Assembly (NCBI GenBank): GCA_964563885.1
Contig: CAZLYX010000016.1
Coordinates: forward strand, 1-37,290
Direction of reading: 5' to 3'
Source: CAZLYX01 sp964563885
GTDB taxonomy: Bacteria; Pseudomonadota; Gammaproteobacteria; Burkholderiales; Neisseriaceae
Length of the DNA stretch: 37,290 nucleotides
Shown here: one piece after another, positions 7,505-15,379 of the stretch
How positions within the stretch are numbered: position 1 is the first letter of the stretch
Layout: the number at the start of each line of letters is the position of its first letter
Notes under the pieces: model-generated
Seen by the model: only the letters and a program-made list of their open reading frames with translations
The model's database searches: none
Told to the model about the DNA's origin: nothing
Translations under genes and position numbers: made by a program

Positions 7505-8089
7505 ATGATTGGCAGACTCTTTGGCAAGCTTATCGAAAAAACTCCACCGCAAATCGTTATCGATGTTGGTGGCGTTGGTTATGAAGTAGACGTATCCATG
7601 CAAACGTTTTACCAGCTGCCGGCACTCAGCGAAAATGTGCAGCTTTATACCCAATTAGTGGTGCGTGAAGATGCGCATTTATTATTTGGTTTTTTCACTG
7701 CTGCAGAGCGCGCTACTTTTCGCCAATTGGTAAAAGTCACCGGCATTGGCGCCAAAACAGCATTGGGTATTTTATCGGCTATGAGTGCTGATGAGCTGGC
7801 ACAAGCCATTGCTAATGAAGACTTAAAACGCTTATCTTCAGCACCAGGCATTGGCAAGAAAACTGCCGAGCGCATGATTTTAGAATTGCGTGGCAAATTA
7901 ACCATCAGCGAAATGGCCACAGGTTTATTTGCACCTACACATGAGGCTGATGAATCTGGCGACATTGTCAGCACTTTACTGGCCTTAGGCTATAACGAAC
8001 GCGAAGCACAAATGGCTGTTAAAAGTTTACCGCCAGGGGTTGATGTAAGCGAAGGTGTGCGATTGGCACTGAAAAATTTATTAAAATAA
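7505..8089 (+). CDS. ruvA: Holliday junction branch migration protein RuvA
   Basis: Binds four-way DNA junctions as a tetramer and loads the RuvB motor for branch migration during recombinational repair. The 194-residue protein shows the N-terminal OB-fold (MIGRLFGKLIEK...VGGVGYEVDV), the two helix-hairpin-helix motifs (VTGIGAKTALGIL and APGIGKKTAERMI) and the C-terminal RuvB-binding three-helix domain (TLLALGYNEREAQMAV). It is a single gene here: ruvB is not adjacent and ruvC lies separately at about 24.5 kb on the other strand. A DUS sits immediately before the start and another just after the stop (8092-8103). Confidence 0.97.
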   Translation: MIGRLFGKLIEKTPPQIVIDVGGVGYEVDVSMQTFYQLPALSENVQLYTQLVVREDAHLLFGFFTAAERATFRQLVKVTGIGAKTALGILSAMSADELAQAIANEDLKRLSSAPGIGKKTAERMILELRGKLTISEMATGLFAPTHEADESGDIVSTLLALGYNEREAQMAVKSLPPGVDVSEGVRLALKNLLK

Positions 8090-8137
8090 TATTCAGGTAG
8101 CCTCAGCTAACACTTAGTTACCACGCAAGGACGCATC

Positions 8138-9448
8138 ATGAGTTTAACCTTATCTGTTTTGATTTTGCTGGTTTTAATCGTCAGCAGCGCTGTGGTTTCA
8201 GCATCTGAAATCTCCATCGCTGGTGCGCGCAAAGTTAAGCTTCAGCAGCGCGCCAACGATGGTGACTTACGCGCCTTAAGCGTATTACAGTTGCACGATC
8301 AACCCGGCCGCTTCATTACGATAGTGCAAATATTATCCAATATGGTGGCCATTCTAGGCGGTATTGTTGGCGAGGCGGCGTTGCGCCCTATCATTGCCGA
8401 TTGGTTAAGCCGTCACACTGATGCGCCTTGGGCTTCTTCGGCGGCATCGTTTGGCTCATTTATTGGTGTTACTTCGCTGTTTATTGTGTTGTCTGATTTG
8501 ATGCCCAAGCGCTTAGCAATGACTTACCCTGAAGCCATTGCCATTCGCACTGTGCGCATCATGCAGTTTATGTCTTTTGTTTTTATGCCTTTAGTGTGGT
8601 TGTTTGAAAACATTGCTGACACTTTATTTAAGCTCTTGAAAATTTCTACTGTGCGTCAAGAAAGCATGACATTTGAAGACATTTATTCAGTAGTAGATGC
8701 TGGAGCAGAAGCAGGCGTGCTGAAAGCACAAGAACATTATCTGATTGAAAATATTTTTGACATGCAAACCCGCACAGTCACATCCACCATGACCACGCGC
8801 GAATACATTATATTTTTTAATCGCACCGACAGCCGTTCCACAATTTTAAATACGCTCTATGAAAACCCACATGAAAACCTGCTAATTTGTGACGGTAGCC
8901 TTGAAAAGATTTTAGGCTATGCCGAATCTCACACACTATTAAGCCATTTTTTGAAAACCGAGGGCGATGTTTCGCTTACCGATACACGCATCTTACGCAA
9001 AGCTTTGTTTGTACCCGATACCTTATCGTTGTTTGAAGTGCTTGAGCAATTCAAGCTTGCTGGCGAAGACTTTGCCATTATTGTCAACGAATATGCGCTG
9101 GTGGTTGGCGTGATTACCTTAAAAGACGTAATGAGTATTGTGATGGGTGAATTGGTGTCGAGCGAAGAAGAACAAATTGTGCGCCGTGATGAAGATTCTT
9201 GGCTCATCGATGGTGCTACTCCGCTTGAAGATGTGATGCGCACTTTAAGCATCAATCATTTTCCACAATCTGAAAACTATGAAACCATTGCTGGTTTTAT
9301 GATGTTTTCGCTGCGTAAAATTCCCAAAAAAACTGATTTTGTGTTGCACGACCAATACAAGTTTGAAATCATTGATACAGATAATTTTAAAATTGACCAA
9401 CTGCTGGTGTCGCGCCGAACCGATAAAGCCACCTCTGGCGCATCTTAA
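8138..9448 (+). CDS. ytfL: CNNM/CBS membrane protein, YtfL (PaeA)-like exporter
   Basis: Inner-membrane protein of the HlyC/CorC (CNNM) family, 436 residues. An N-terminal DUF21 domain with about four membrane segments (SASEISIAGARKVKL is the conserved entry motif) is followed by a CBS pair (about 210-330) and a C-terminal CorC_HlyC domain (about 345-430). It matches E. coli YtfL/PaeA closely in wording (EISIAGARK, GGIVGEAAL, NYETIAGFMMFSLRKIPK). That protein has been reported to protect against cadaverine and putrescine by exporting them. The ATG has a good AAGGA six to ten bases upstream. Older annotation would call it a hemolysin, which is misleading. Confidence 0.88.
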   Translation: MSLTLSVLILLVLIVSSAVVSASEISIAGARKVKLQQRANDGDLRALSVLQLHDQPGRFITIVQILSNMVAILGGIVGEAALRPIIADWLSRHTDAPWASSAASFGSFIGVTSLFIVLSDLMPKRLAMTYPEAIAIRTVRIMQFMSFVFMPLVWLFENIADTLFKLLKISTVRQESMTFEDIYSVVDAGAEAGVLKAQEHYLIENIFDMQTRTVTSTMTTREYIIFFNRTDSRSTILNTLYENPHENLLICDGSLEKILGYAESHTLLSHFLKTEGDVSLTDTRILRKALFVPDTLSLFEVLEQFKLAGEDFAIIVNEYALVVGVITLKDVMSIVMGELVSSEEEQIVRRDEDSWLIDGATPLEDVMRTLSINHFPQSENYETIAGFMMFSLRKIPKKTDFVLHDQYKFEIIDTDNFKIDQLLVSRRTDKATSGAS

Positions 9449-9507
9449 AACCGCTCTAAGCACAGCAAATGCAAGGTAAAATCCTTGTTATAATTCATCA
9501 TATTTAT

Positions 9508-9557
9508 CTTTCAGGTAGCCTTTTATTTAAATACTAAATAAGAAGGCTACCTGAAAA
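9508..9557. repeat. DUS pair in reversed order
   Basis: Reverse DUS (9510-9521) precedes forward DUS (9544-9555), so the stem reads TTTCAGGTAGCCTT...AAGGCTACCTGAAA, extended by a short TATTTA/TAAATA match. It separates ytfL from the ABC exporter. It lacks a T-run after the right arm, so its terminator function is doubtful. Confidence 0.7.
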
Positions 9558-9587
9558 CCTTAATCTCGCATTGCAATGAAAGCTTAC

Positions 9588-11590
9588 ATGTTTCAACGTA
9601 TTTTCTCGTGGTTTGAATCTCGCATCAATCCTTATCCAGACGATGCCCCGCAAATTCCCAAAAAAGGCGTGCTGCCATTTGTGTGGTCTAACCTCGATGG
9701 CGCGCGCGGCTGGCTATTAGTATTGGTTATTTTAACCATAGGCACGGGCATTCTCGAAGCATTGTTGTTTCAATTTATGGGCAAGCTGGTTGACTGGCTG
9801 AGCACTTATGCCCCAGCTGATTTGTGGGCTCAAAAAGGCCATCTGATTCTGAGCATGGCCGCTTTGCTGTTGTTGAGTATTGTCTGGTCTTTCATCACCT
9901 CTAACGTGCGCTTGCAAACCCTGCAAGGCGTGTTGCCAATGCGTCTGCGTTGGAATTTTCACCGCCTAATGCTTGGTCAAAGTCTTAGCTTTTACTACGA
10001 TGAATTTGCCGGTCGCGTGTCTGCAAAAGTGATGCAAACTGCATTGGCTGTGCGCGATACTGTAATGACATGCGCCGATATGATGGTGTACATCATTGTT
10101 TATTTCATTACTTCTAGCGTGATTTTGGCTGCCCTTGATGGCTGGCTGCTGCTGCCCTTTTTACTGTGGATTGTGTTGTTTGGTACCATGATGCGAATAA
10201 TGATTCCACGCTTGGCCAATACTGCTCGCCGTCAAGCAGATGCTCGCAGCCTGATGACTGGCCGCATCACCGATGCTTATTCCAACATCACCACTGTTAA
10301 ATTATTTTCCCACGGCGCGCGCGAAGCCGCTTATGCCAAAGCCTCTATGCGTGAATTTTTACACACAGTCCACGCACAAATGCGCTTAGCCACCGCTTTA
10401 GATTTCATGACGTATACCCTAAATATATTGCTGATGTTGTCATCGGCAACCATCGGTATTTGGCTCTGGCATCATGGCAAAGTGGGCGTGGGCGCAGTGG
10501 CAACCTCAACCGCCATGGCCTTGCGCTTAAATGGCTTGTCGCATTGGATTATGTGGGAAAGCGCACGTTTATTTGAAAACATTGGCACCGTGCAAGATGG
10601 CATGAATACTTTATCTAAACCACACACGGTGCTGGATAAACCCAATGCCCAGCCGTTACACGTCAGCAATGGCGNNNNNNNNNNNNNNNNNNNNNNNNNN
10701 NNNNNNNNNNNNNNNNNNNNNNNNNNNNNNNNNNNNNNNNNNNNNNNNNNNNNNNNNNNNNNNNNNNNNNNNNNCCACACACGGTGCTGGATAAACCCAA
10801 TGCCCAGCCGTTACACGTCAGCAATGGCGAAATTGTGTTTGATAATCTTGATTTTTCTTACGACGCAGGCAAACCTTTACTCAACAACTTTAATCTCCAC
10901 ATTAAAGCAGGTGAAAAAGTGGGCTTAGTTGGCCGCTCTGGTGCGGGTAAATCCACCATCGTTAATCTGCTTTTGCGCTTTTATGATGTGCAAAACGGCA
11001 GCATCAACATTGACGGCCAAAACATCGCCAATATCAGCCAAGAAAGCCTACGCCGCCAAATTGGTTTGGTAACACAAGACACTTCGTTGCTCCACCGCTC
11101 AGTGCGTGACAACATTATTTATGGCAAACCAAACGCCACCGAAGAAGATATGTTTATTGCCGCCGAACGCGCCAAAGCGGCAGAGTTTATTCCCAACTTA
11201 TCCGACTCCCATGGCCGCATTGGCTACGATGCCCATGTGGGCGAGCGTGGCGTTAAGCTTTCTGGCGGCCAACGTCAGCGCATTGCCATTGCGCGAGTGA
11301 TGCTAAAAGATGCGCCTATTTTACTGCTCGACGAAGCCACAAGCGCGCTCGATTCTGAAGTAGAAGCAGCCATTCAAGAAAGCCTCGATACGTTGATGGA
11401 ACACAAAACCGTTATCGCCATTGCCCACCGACTTTCCACCATTATGGCGATGGACAGGCTGATTGTGCTCGACAAAGGCCGCATCATCGAACAAGGTTCG
11501 CACGATGAGCTGCTCGCCCTAAACGGTGTTTACGCCAAATTATGGGCACACCAAAGCGGTGGTTTCTTAGCACCCAATACTGACGACTAA
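9588..11590 (+). CDS. ABC exporter, fused permease and ATPase (split by an assembly gap)
   Basis: Half-size ABC exporter of the MsbA/multidrug type that works as an inner-membrane homodimer; the substrate is unknown. The coding region carries 100 N (10675-10774) flanked by an identical 55-bp sequence; removing 155 bases gives one open frame of 615 residues. The permease half has six predicted helices (about 45-330). The ATPase half shows Walker A (GRSGAGKST), the signature LSGGQRQR, Walker B (ILLLDEATSALD) and the H-loop (AIAHRLST). I prefer ATG 9588 (MFQRIFSWFE), as I recall related Pasteurellaceae/Neisseriaceae proteins beginning similarly; ATG 9576 is also in frame. A DUS hairpin terminator follows at 11607-11664. 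Confidence 0.88.
10620..10829. other. assembly join: 100 N flanked by a 55-bp duplicate
   Basis: Positions 10620-10674 and 10775-10829 are identical and bracket exactly 100 N. The duplicate length equals that at 2231-2440, which points to one fixed assembler k-mer. The gap falls at the permease-ATPase boundary, but deleting 155 bases fuses both halves in frame. Confidence 0.93.
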
Positions 11591-11606
11591 TATGTTACAT
11601 CGCAAT

Positions 11607-11666
11607 AGCTACCTGAAACGAAACAGGCTTATTTACACACAGCCAAACGTTCAGGTAGCCTTTTAT
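11607..11666 (+). terminator. DUS-pair terminator after the ABC exporter
   Basis: AGCTACCTGAAACG (11607-11620, DUS with its first bases altered) pairs with CGTTCAGGTAGCC (11648-11660), followed by TTTTATTT. The loop is 27 bases. It lies 16 bases after the exporter stop codon. Confidence 0.75.
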
Positions 11667-11767
11667 TTATCTACACAAATACTTAGCTGCTCTGAATGCT
11701 GTTAAAATAGCGCACTCCCATTATTCAGGCCACCGGCATCCGGTATCGCCCTTACAACAGACATCCA

Positions 11768-13660
11768 ATGAATATTTTTTACGAAGAATCCGGCCAATTT
11801 AAAGTGGCCACTGTCATCCAAAAAACTGACTCTACCTACCAAGCCGACACTCAACATGGTAAGCGCACCAAAATTAAAGCCAATAATGTCTTTGTTGAAT
11901 TTGATATTTCAATGGAGAGTTTTTTAACCCAAGCTCAAGCTGAGGCAGCTGAAATCGACACCGATTTATTGTGGGAAGTATGCGGCGAAGACGAATTTAG
12001 CGCAGCCGCTATCGCAGAAGAATATTATGGCCATGCCCCCAAGAGCATTGAATTAGCAGCAACCTTAATCGCACTTTATGCAGCGCCCATGTACTTTTAC
12101 AAAAAAGGCAAAGGCGTTTTCAAGGCCGCCACTGAAGAAGTCCTTAAACAAGCTTTAGCATCCATTGAGCGCAAAAAACAACAAGAAGCTCAAGTCGATA
12201 GCTGGGTAGAATCTCTAAAAAACAATGAGCTACCTGAAGCCATTGCAGCTGATTTAAAAACCATCTTACACATGCCAGACAAGCAAACGCTTACCTACAA
12301 AGCCTTCACCAAAGCCGCCGATGCGTTAAAACTCTCACCACTGGCGCTGGCTCAAAAAACAGGCGGAGTGGGCAGTTTTCCTCAATATCTGCGTGATGGC
12401 TTCGAAATGAAACATTTCCCGCGCGGCATTGGTTTTGCCGATTTGCCTGCGCCCCATCTTGATCATCTGCCCAAAGCCGATGTGCAAGCCTTCTCGATTG
12501 ATGACGATTGCACCACTGAAGTTGACGATGCCATTAGCCTAGTAGATTTAGGCAGCGGCGCTAAGCGCATTGGCATCCACATTGCCGCACCCGCGCTAGC
12601 GGTTGAGCCAGGCAGCACCATTGAAAAAGTGATCATGAATCGCCTGAGCACCGTGTATTTTCCTGGTGACAAAATTACTATGCTGCCAGACAACTGGATT
12701 AGCGCGTTTAGCCTTGATTCAGGCTCGCACTGCCCTACAGTGAGTATTTACTTTGATGTTGATGCTGATTTCAACGTTTCTGAGCCAAGCTGTAAAATTG
12801 AAATAGTTAGCGTTACCGAAAACCTACGCATCCAAGCAATTGAACCCCATTTCAACGCTGAAATAGGCTTAGATACTGAGGGTGAAGCCATGTTTGCTCA
12901 CCACAAAGACTTGATTTGGCTGCATGAATTTGCCATTTCCCGCCTCAAAGCACGCAATAAATATGATCCCACTCGTCCGCCACAATATGATTACAGCATC
13001 GAGCTAGCCGAAAATGGCACGGTAGATGTTGCGCGCCGCTTGCGTGGCTCGCCCATTGATACCTTAGTCAGCGAAGTGATGATTTTGGCCAACAGCACTT
13101 GGGCAAAAATGCTCCATGACAATAGCTTGCCTGGGCTATTTCGCGTGCAGCCAAACGGCAAAGTGCGCATGAGCACCAAAGCCGAGCCACATGTGGGCAT
13201 GGGCGTGCAACATTACGGTTGGTTTACCTCGCCACTGCGCCGCGCTGCCGACTACATCAATCAAAAACAATTGATTAGTCTCATCGACCCAGAAGCAAAG
13301 CCACTGTTTCAAAATAATGATGCCGACTTATTTGCTGCGCTGCGCGATTTTGACAGCGCCTATTGTGCCTATGCCGACTTTCAGCGCGACATGGAATACT
13401 ACTGGAGCTTGGTTTACCTGCAACAGCAAGGTATTCGCGAATTAAACGCCACTTTATTAAAAGATGATTTGGTACGCATCAACGGCCTGCCGATGGTGGC
13501 GCGCGTAACCGGCATTCCATTTGATGCCCTGCCACGCTCACCACTATTGCTGGCCATCACTGAAGTTGACCCAGACAAACAATTTATCGCGCTCAATTAT
13601 CTAAAAACTGTTGCGCCAGAGCTGACTGAGAAAGCCGCAGAAGAAAACGCTTCCTCATAA
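11768..13660 (+). CDS. RNase II/R-type exoribonuclease (RNB domain)
   Basis: Predicted processive 3'-to-5' hydrolytic exoribonuclease, 630 residues. After a divergent N-terminal region, the RNB catalytic domain starts near residue 238 with FSIDDDCTTEVDDAIS, which keeps the aspartates that hold the catalytic magnesium. It ends with YGWFTSPLRRAADYINQKQL, the conserved arginine motif. The C-terminus is shorter than in RNase R, with at most a rudimentary S1-like region, so it belongs with the compact RNase II-like group found in Neisseria and relatives. It is a monocistronic gene between two DUS hairpins. I did not assign rnb or rnr because the domain layout matches neither exactly. Confidence 0.85.
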   Translation: MNIFYEESGQFKVATVIQKTDSTYQADTQHGKRTKIKANNVFVEFDISMESFLTQAQAEAAEIDTDLLWEVCGEDEFSAAAIAEEYYGHAPKSIELAATLIALYAAPMYFYKKGKGVFKAATEEVLKQALASIERKKQQEAQVDSWVESLKNNELPEAIAADLKTILHMPDKQTLTYKAFTKAADALKLSPLALAQKTGGVGSFPQYLRDGFEMKHFPRGIGFADLPAPHLDHLPKADVQAFSIDDDCTTEVDDAISLVDLGSGAKRIGIHIAAPALAVEPGSTIEKVIMNRLSTVYFPGDKITMLPDNWISAFSLDSGSHCPTVSIYFDVDADFNVSEPSCKIEIVSVTENLRIQAIEPHFNAEIGLDTEGEAMFAHHKDLIWLHEFAISRLKARNKYDPTRPPQYDYSIELAENGTVDVARRLRGSPIDTLVSEVMILANSTWAKMLHDNSLPGLFRVQPNGKVRMSTKAEPHVGMGVQHYGWFTSPLRRAADYINQKQLISLIDPEAKPLFQNNDADLFAALRDFDSAYCAYADFQRDMEYYWSLVYLQQQGIRELNATLLKDDLVRINGLPMVARVTGIPFDALPRSPLLLAITEVDPDKQFIALNYLKTVAPELTEKAAEENASS

Positions 13661-13664
13661 CTAT

Positions 13665-13730
13665 TTCAAGTAGCCTTTAGCACATTCAAGTTGTTGGTTA
13701 ATATTGGATGTGCTAAAGGCTACCTGAAAA
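13665..13730. terminator. long DUS-containing hairpin
   Basis: Left arm TTCAAGTAGCCTTTAGCACAT (13665-13685, broken here only by one altered DUS base) pairs with 13708-13728 over 21 bases with a single mismatch. The right arm begins ATGTGC and ends in an exact DUS (13717-13728). The stem is longer than the DUS itself, extended by TTTAGCACAT. It terminates the RNase gene. Confidence 0.85.
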
Positions 13731-13800
13731 ATAATCGATTAAATTATTTTATTAAATAACAAGAAGTCCAAATTGGCAGGAATAAGCCTTTAAATACTAC

Positions 13801-14106
13801 TTACAATAATTCTATGCCGAAACGGCGAACTAATAATGCAACTACGCCAAAACAGGCTATTGTAATAACCACACATGCTATCAATGTCTGCCAAAATCCT
13901 ATACGCGGTAGCAAAGCAGGAAACACAAGAAACAGCGGCAAGGTAGCCACAACATACCAAATGTGTATCACGCATGATTCGCTATTTTTTCTTGTAGAGC
14001 CAGTCACCAAAGGAAGCCCTGCCATTAAAGCACCAAACTTATCACTGCGCTTTACCAGCTCAGAAATAAAGACAATAAGTGCTGCTGTTATAAAGTATTT
14101 GCTCAT
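13801..14106 (-). pseudogene. DUF3147-like small membrane protein, frameshifted in the middle
   Basis: The frame is open for 101 codons. Its start (TAALIVFISELVKRSDKFGALMAGLPLV) and end (WYVVATLPLFLVFPALL...RRFGI) match the DUF3147 family of small four-helix membrane proteins. The middle does not: the frame gives hydrophilic GSTRKNSESCVIH. In the neighbouring frame the same bases (about 14005-13970) read LALQEKIANHA, a stop, then YTF, which fits the family's second-helix loop (...KIA..A..TFWYV). About ten residues of the second helix are also absent. I infer a deletion that shifted the frame and a later one-base loss that restored it. Confidence 0.6.
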
Positions 14107-14265
14107 TATTCAGATTTTTTTTTGAGCGCTTAAATATTTTTTAAACATTTATATAGATTATTACCGCTTTCAGGTAGCCTTAAAATCATGATTCATTCCA
14201 ACTGGATTACTCTTAAGATTCACGACATTCACACTGAATGTATTTATATAACCTTAAAAACAACC

Positions 14266-14997
14266 TTACAAGCCCAATTCCCAGCCCTTATCCGAGCGCA
14301 CACACTGCCCTTCAGCACAGTTTTGATAATGCTCGAAAATATGTTCTACAATTTCATCTTCGTCATCAATCACTTTAATCAAATCTAAGTCTTGTTCGCT
14401 AATCATGCCCTCACCTAATAATTGTTCGTGAACCCAATCTAGCATTCCTTGCCAAAATGTTTTACCCACTAAAATAATCGGTCTATTAGGCGTTTTACCT
14501 GTTTGCACCAAAGTTAAGCTTTCAAACAGCTCATCGAGCGTGCCAAAGCCGCCTGGAAACACCACATACGCTATCGCATGTTTCACAAACATGACTTTGC
14601 GTGGGAAAAAATGCTGGAAGGTGATGGATAAATCTTGATATGGATTGGCGTGTTGCTCGTGTGGCAGCTCAATATTTAAGCCTACCGCTGGGCTTTTTCC
14701 TGCAAATGCGCCTTTGTTTGCCGCCTCCATAACACCAGGGCCGCCACCAGAAATCACTGAAAACCCTGCATCTGAAAGTTTGCGTGACAACGATTCGGTT
14801 TTTAAGTAGTCGGGGTGATCAAGCTTGGTGCGCGCGCTGCCATAAATACTCACTGCTGGCTGAATCGCCCGCAATTCTTCACCCGCTTCTACAAATTCAG
14901 AAATGATTTTTAGAACATGGTAGCTTTCGCGTGCTTGAATTTCTTGGCGCGTTTCATCGGTTAACATCGGCTTAGGCAATTTGGCGTATAGGTTCAT
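14266..14997 (-). CDS. LOG family protein (nucleoside-monophosphate phosphoribohydrolase fold)
   Basis: A 243-residue Rossmann-fold protein of the TIGR00730/LOG family, often mis-annotated as lysine decarboxylase. Diagnostic motifs are SGGGPGVMEAANKGA (about 95-109) and PGGFGTLDEL (about 161-170), which bind the nucleotide phosphate and hold the catalytic Glu. Members split AMP or other nucleotides, or cytokinin-type ribotides, into base and ribose phosphate; the exact substrate cannot be read here. I chose ATG 14995-14997 (MNLYAKLPKP); the frame continues upstream to a TTG, but that segment looks non-homologous. It is divergent from polA. Confidence 0.85.
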   Translation of the reverse strand: MNLYAKLPKPMLTDETRQEIQARESYHVLKIISEFVEAGEELRAIQPAVSIYGSARTKLDHPDYLKTESLSRKLSDAGFSVISGGGPGVMEAANKGAFAGKSPAVGLNIELPHEQHANPYQDLSITFQHFFPRKVMFVKHAIAYVVFPGGFGTLDELFESLTLVQTGKTPNRPIILVGKTFWQGMLDWVHEQLLGEGMISEQDLDLIKVIDDEDEIVEHIFEHYQNCAEGQCVRSDKGWELGL

Positions 14998-15379
14998 GGC
15001 AGCAATCACAAATAAATGATAGAAGCGCTTGATTCTACCGAAGATTAGAGCTGGCTGAAAGTGAACGATAAAACTCAAGCAAAGCTAAGGCTGTTCAGGT
15101 AGCCTTTTTTCGTTTCAAAATCGATTAAGTTATTTTAGTGAGGATGAGGATATTGCGCTTCAAATATGCTTATAAAACAGATTATCTAGCTAAAAATAAG
15201 CCATCATTATTTGATAAACAACTCAGTATTTCTGTGTAATACGCTTCAAACAACCCAATATACTTCAAAAATAGCATCTTTCTATACCCTGTCAACCACA
15301 CCCAGAGGCTAGCTGAAACCCGTTCAGGTAGCCTTTCCTTTATAATGCTTTATCTTTTCTTTTTTCAGGCAGCCTTATT
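14998..15379. other. divergent spacer between the LOG gene and polA, with DUS pair and polA -10 box
   Basis: It holds a reverse DUS at 15094-15105. A hairpin pair follows, made of AGGCTAGCTGAA (15306-15317, one mismatch) and an exact reverse DUS (15323-15334). A consensus -10 box TATAAT lies at 15341-15346, 34 bases before the polA ATG. No good -35 is present at the usual distance; the hairpin occupies that place. A DUS variant TTCAGGCAGCCT (15364-15375) follows immediately before polA. Confidence 0.6.
15341..15346 (+). promoter_or_regulatory. candidate -10 box of polA
   Basis: Perfect TATAAT, placed sensibly for a short leader before polA. The expected -35 region falls in the DUS hairpin at 15306-15334 and has no TTGACA-like match, so the assignment rests on the -10 alone. 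Confidence 0.45.

Noticed and set aside
10472..10780. Minus-strand ORF spanning the N run in the ABC exporter
   Set aside because: It is antisense to the exporter and reads through unknown bases.
14188..14388. 66-codon plus-strand ORF overlapping the 3' end of the LOG-family gene
   Set aside because: It overlaps a secure gene on the other strand and lacks a ribosome binding site and family resemblance.
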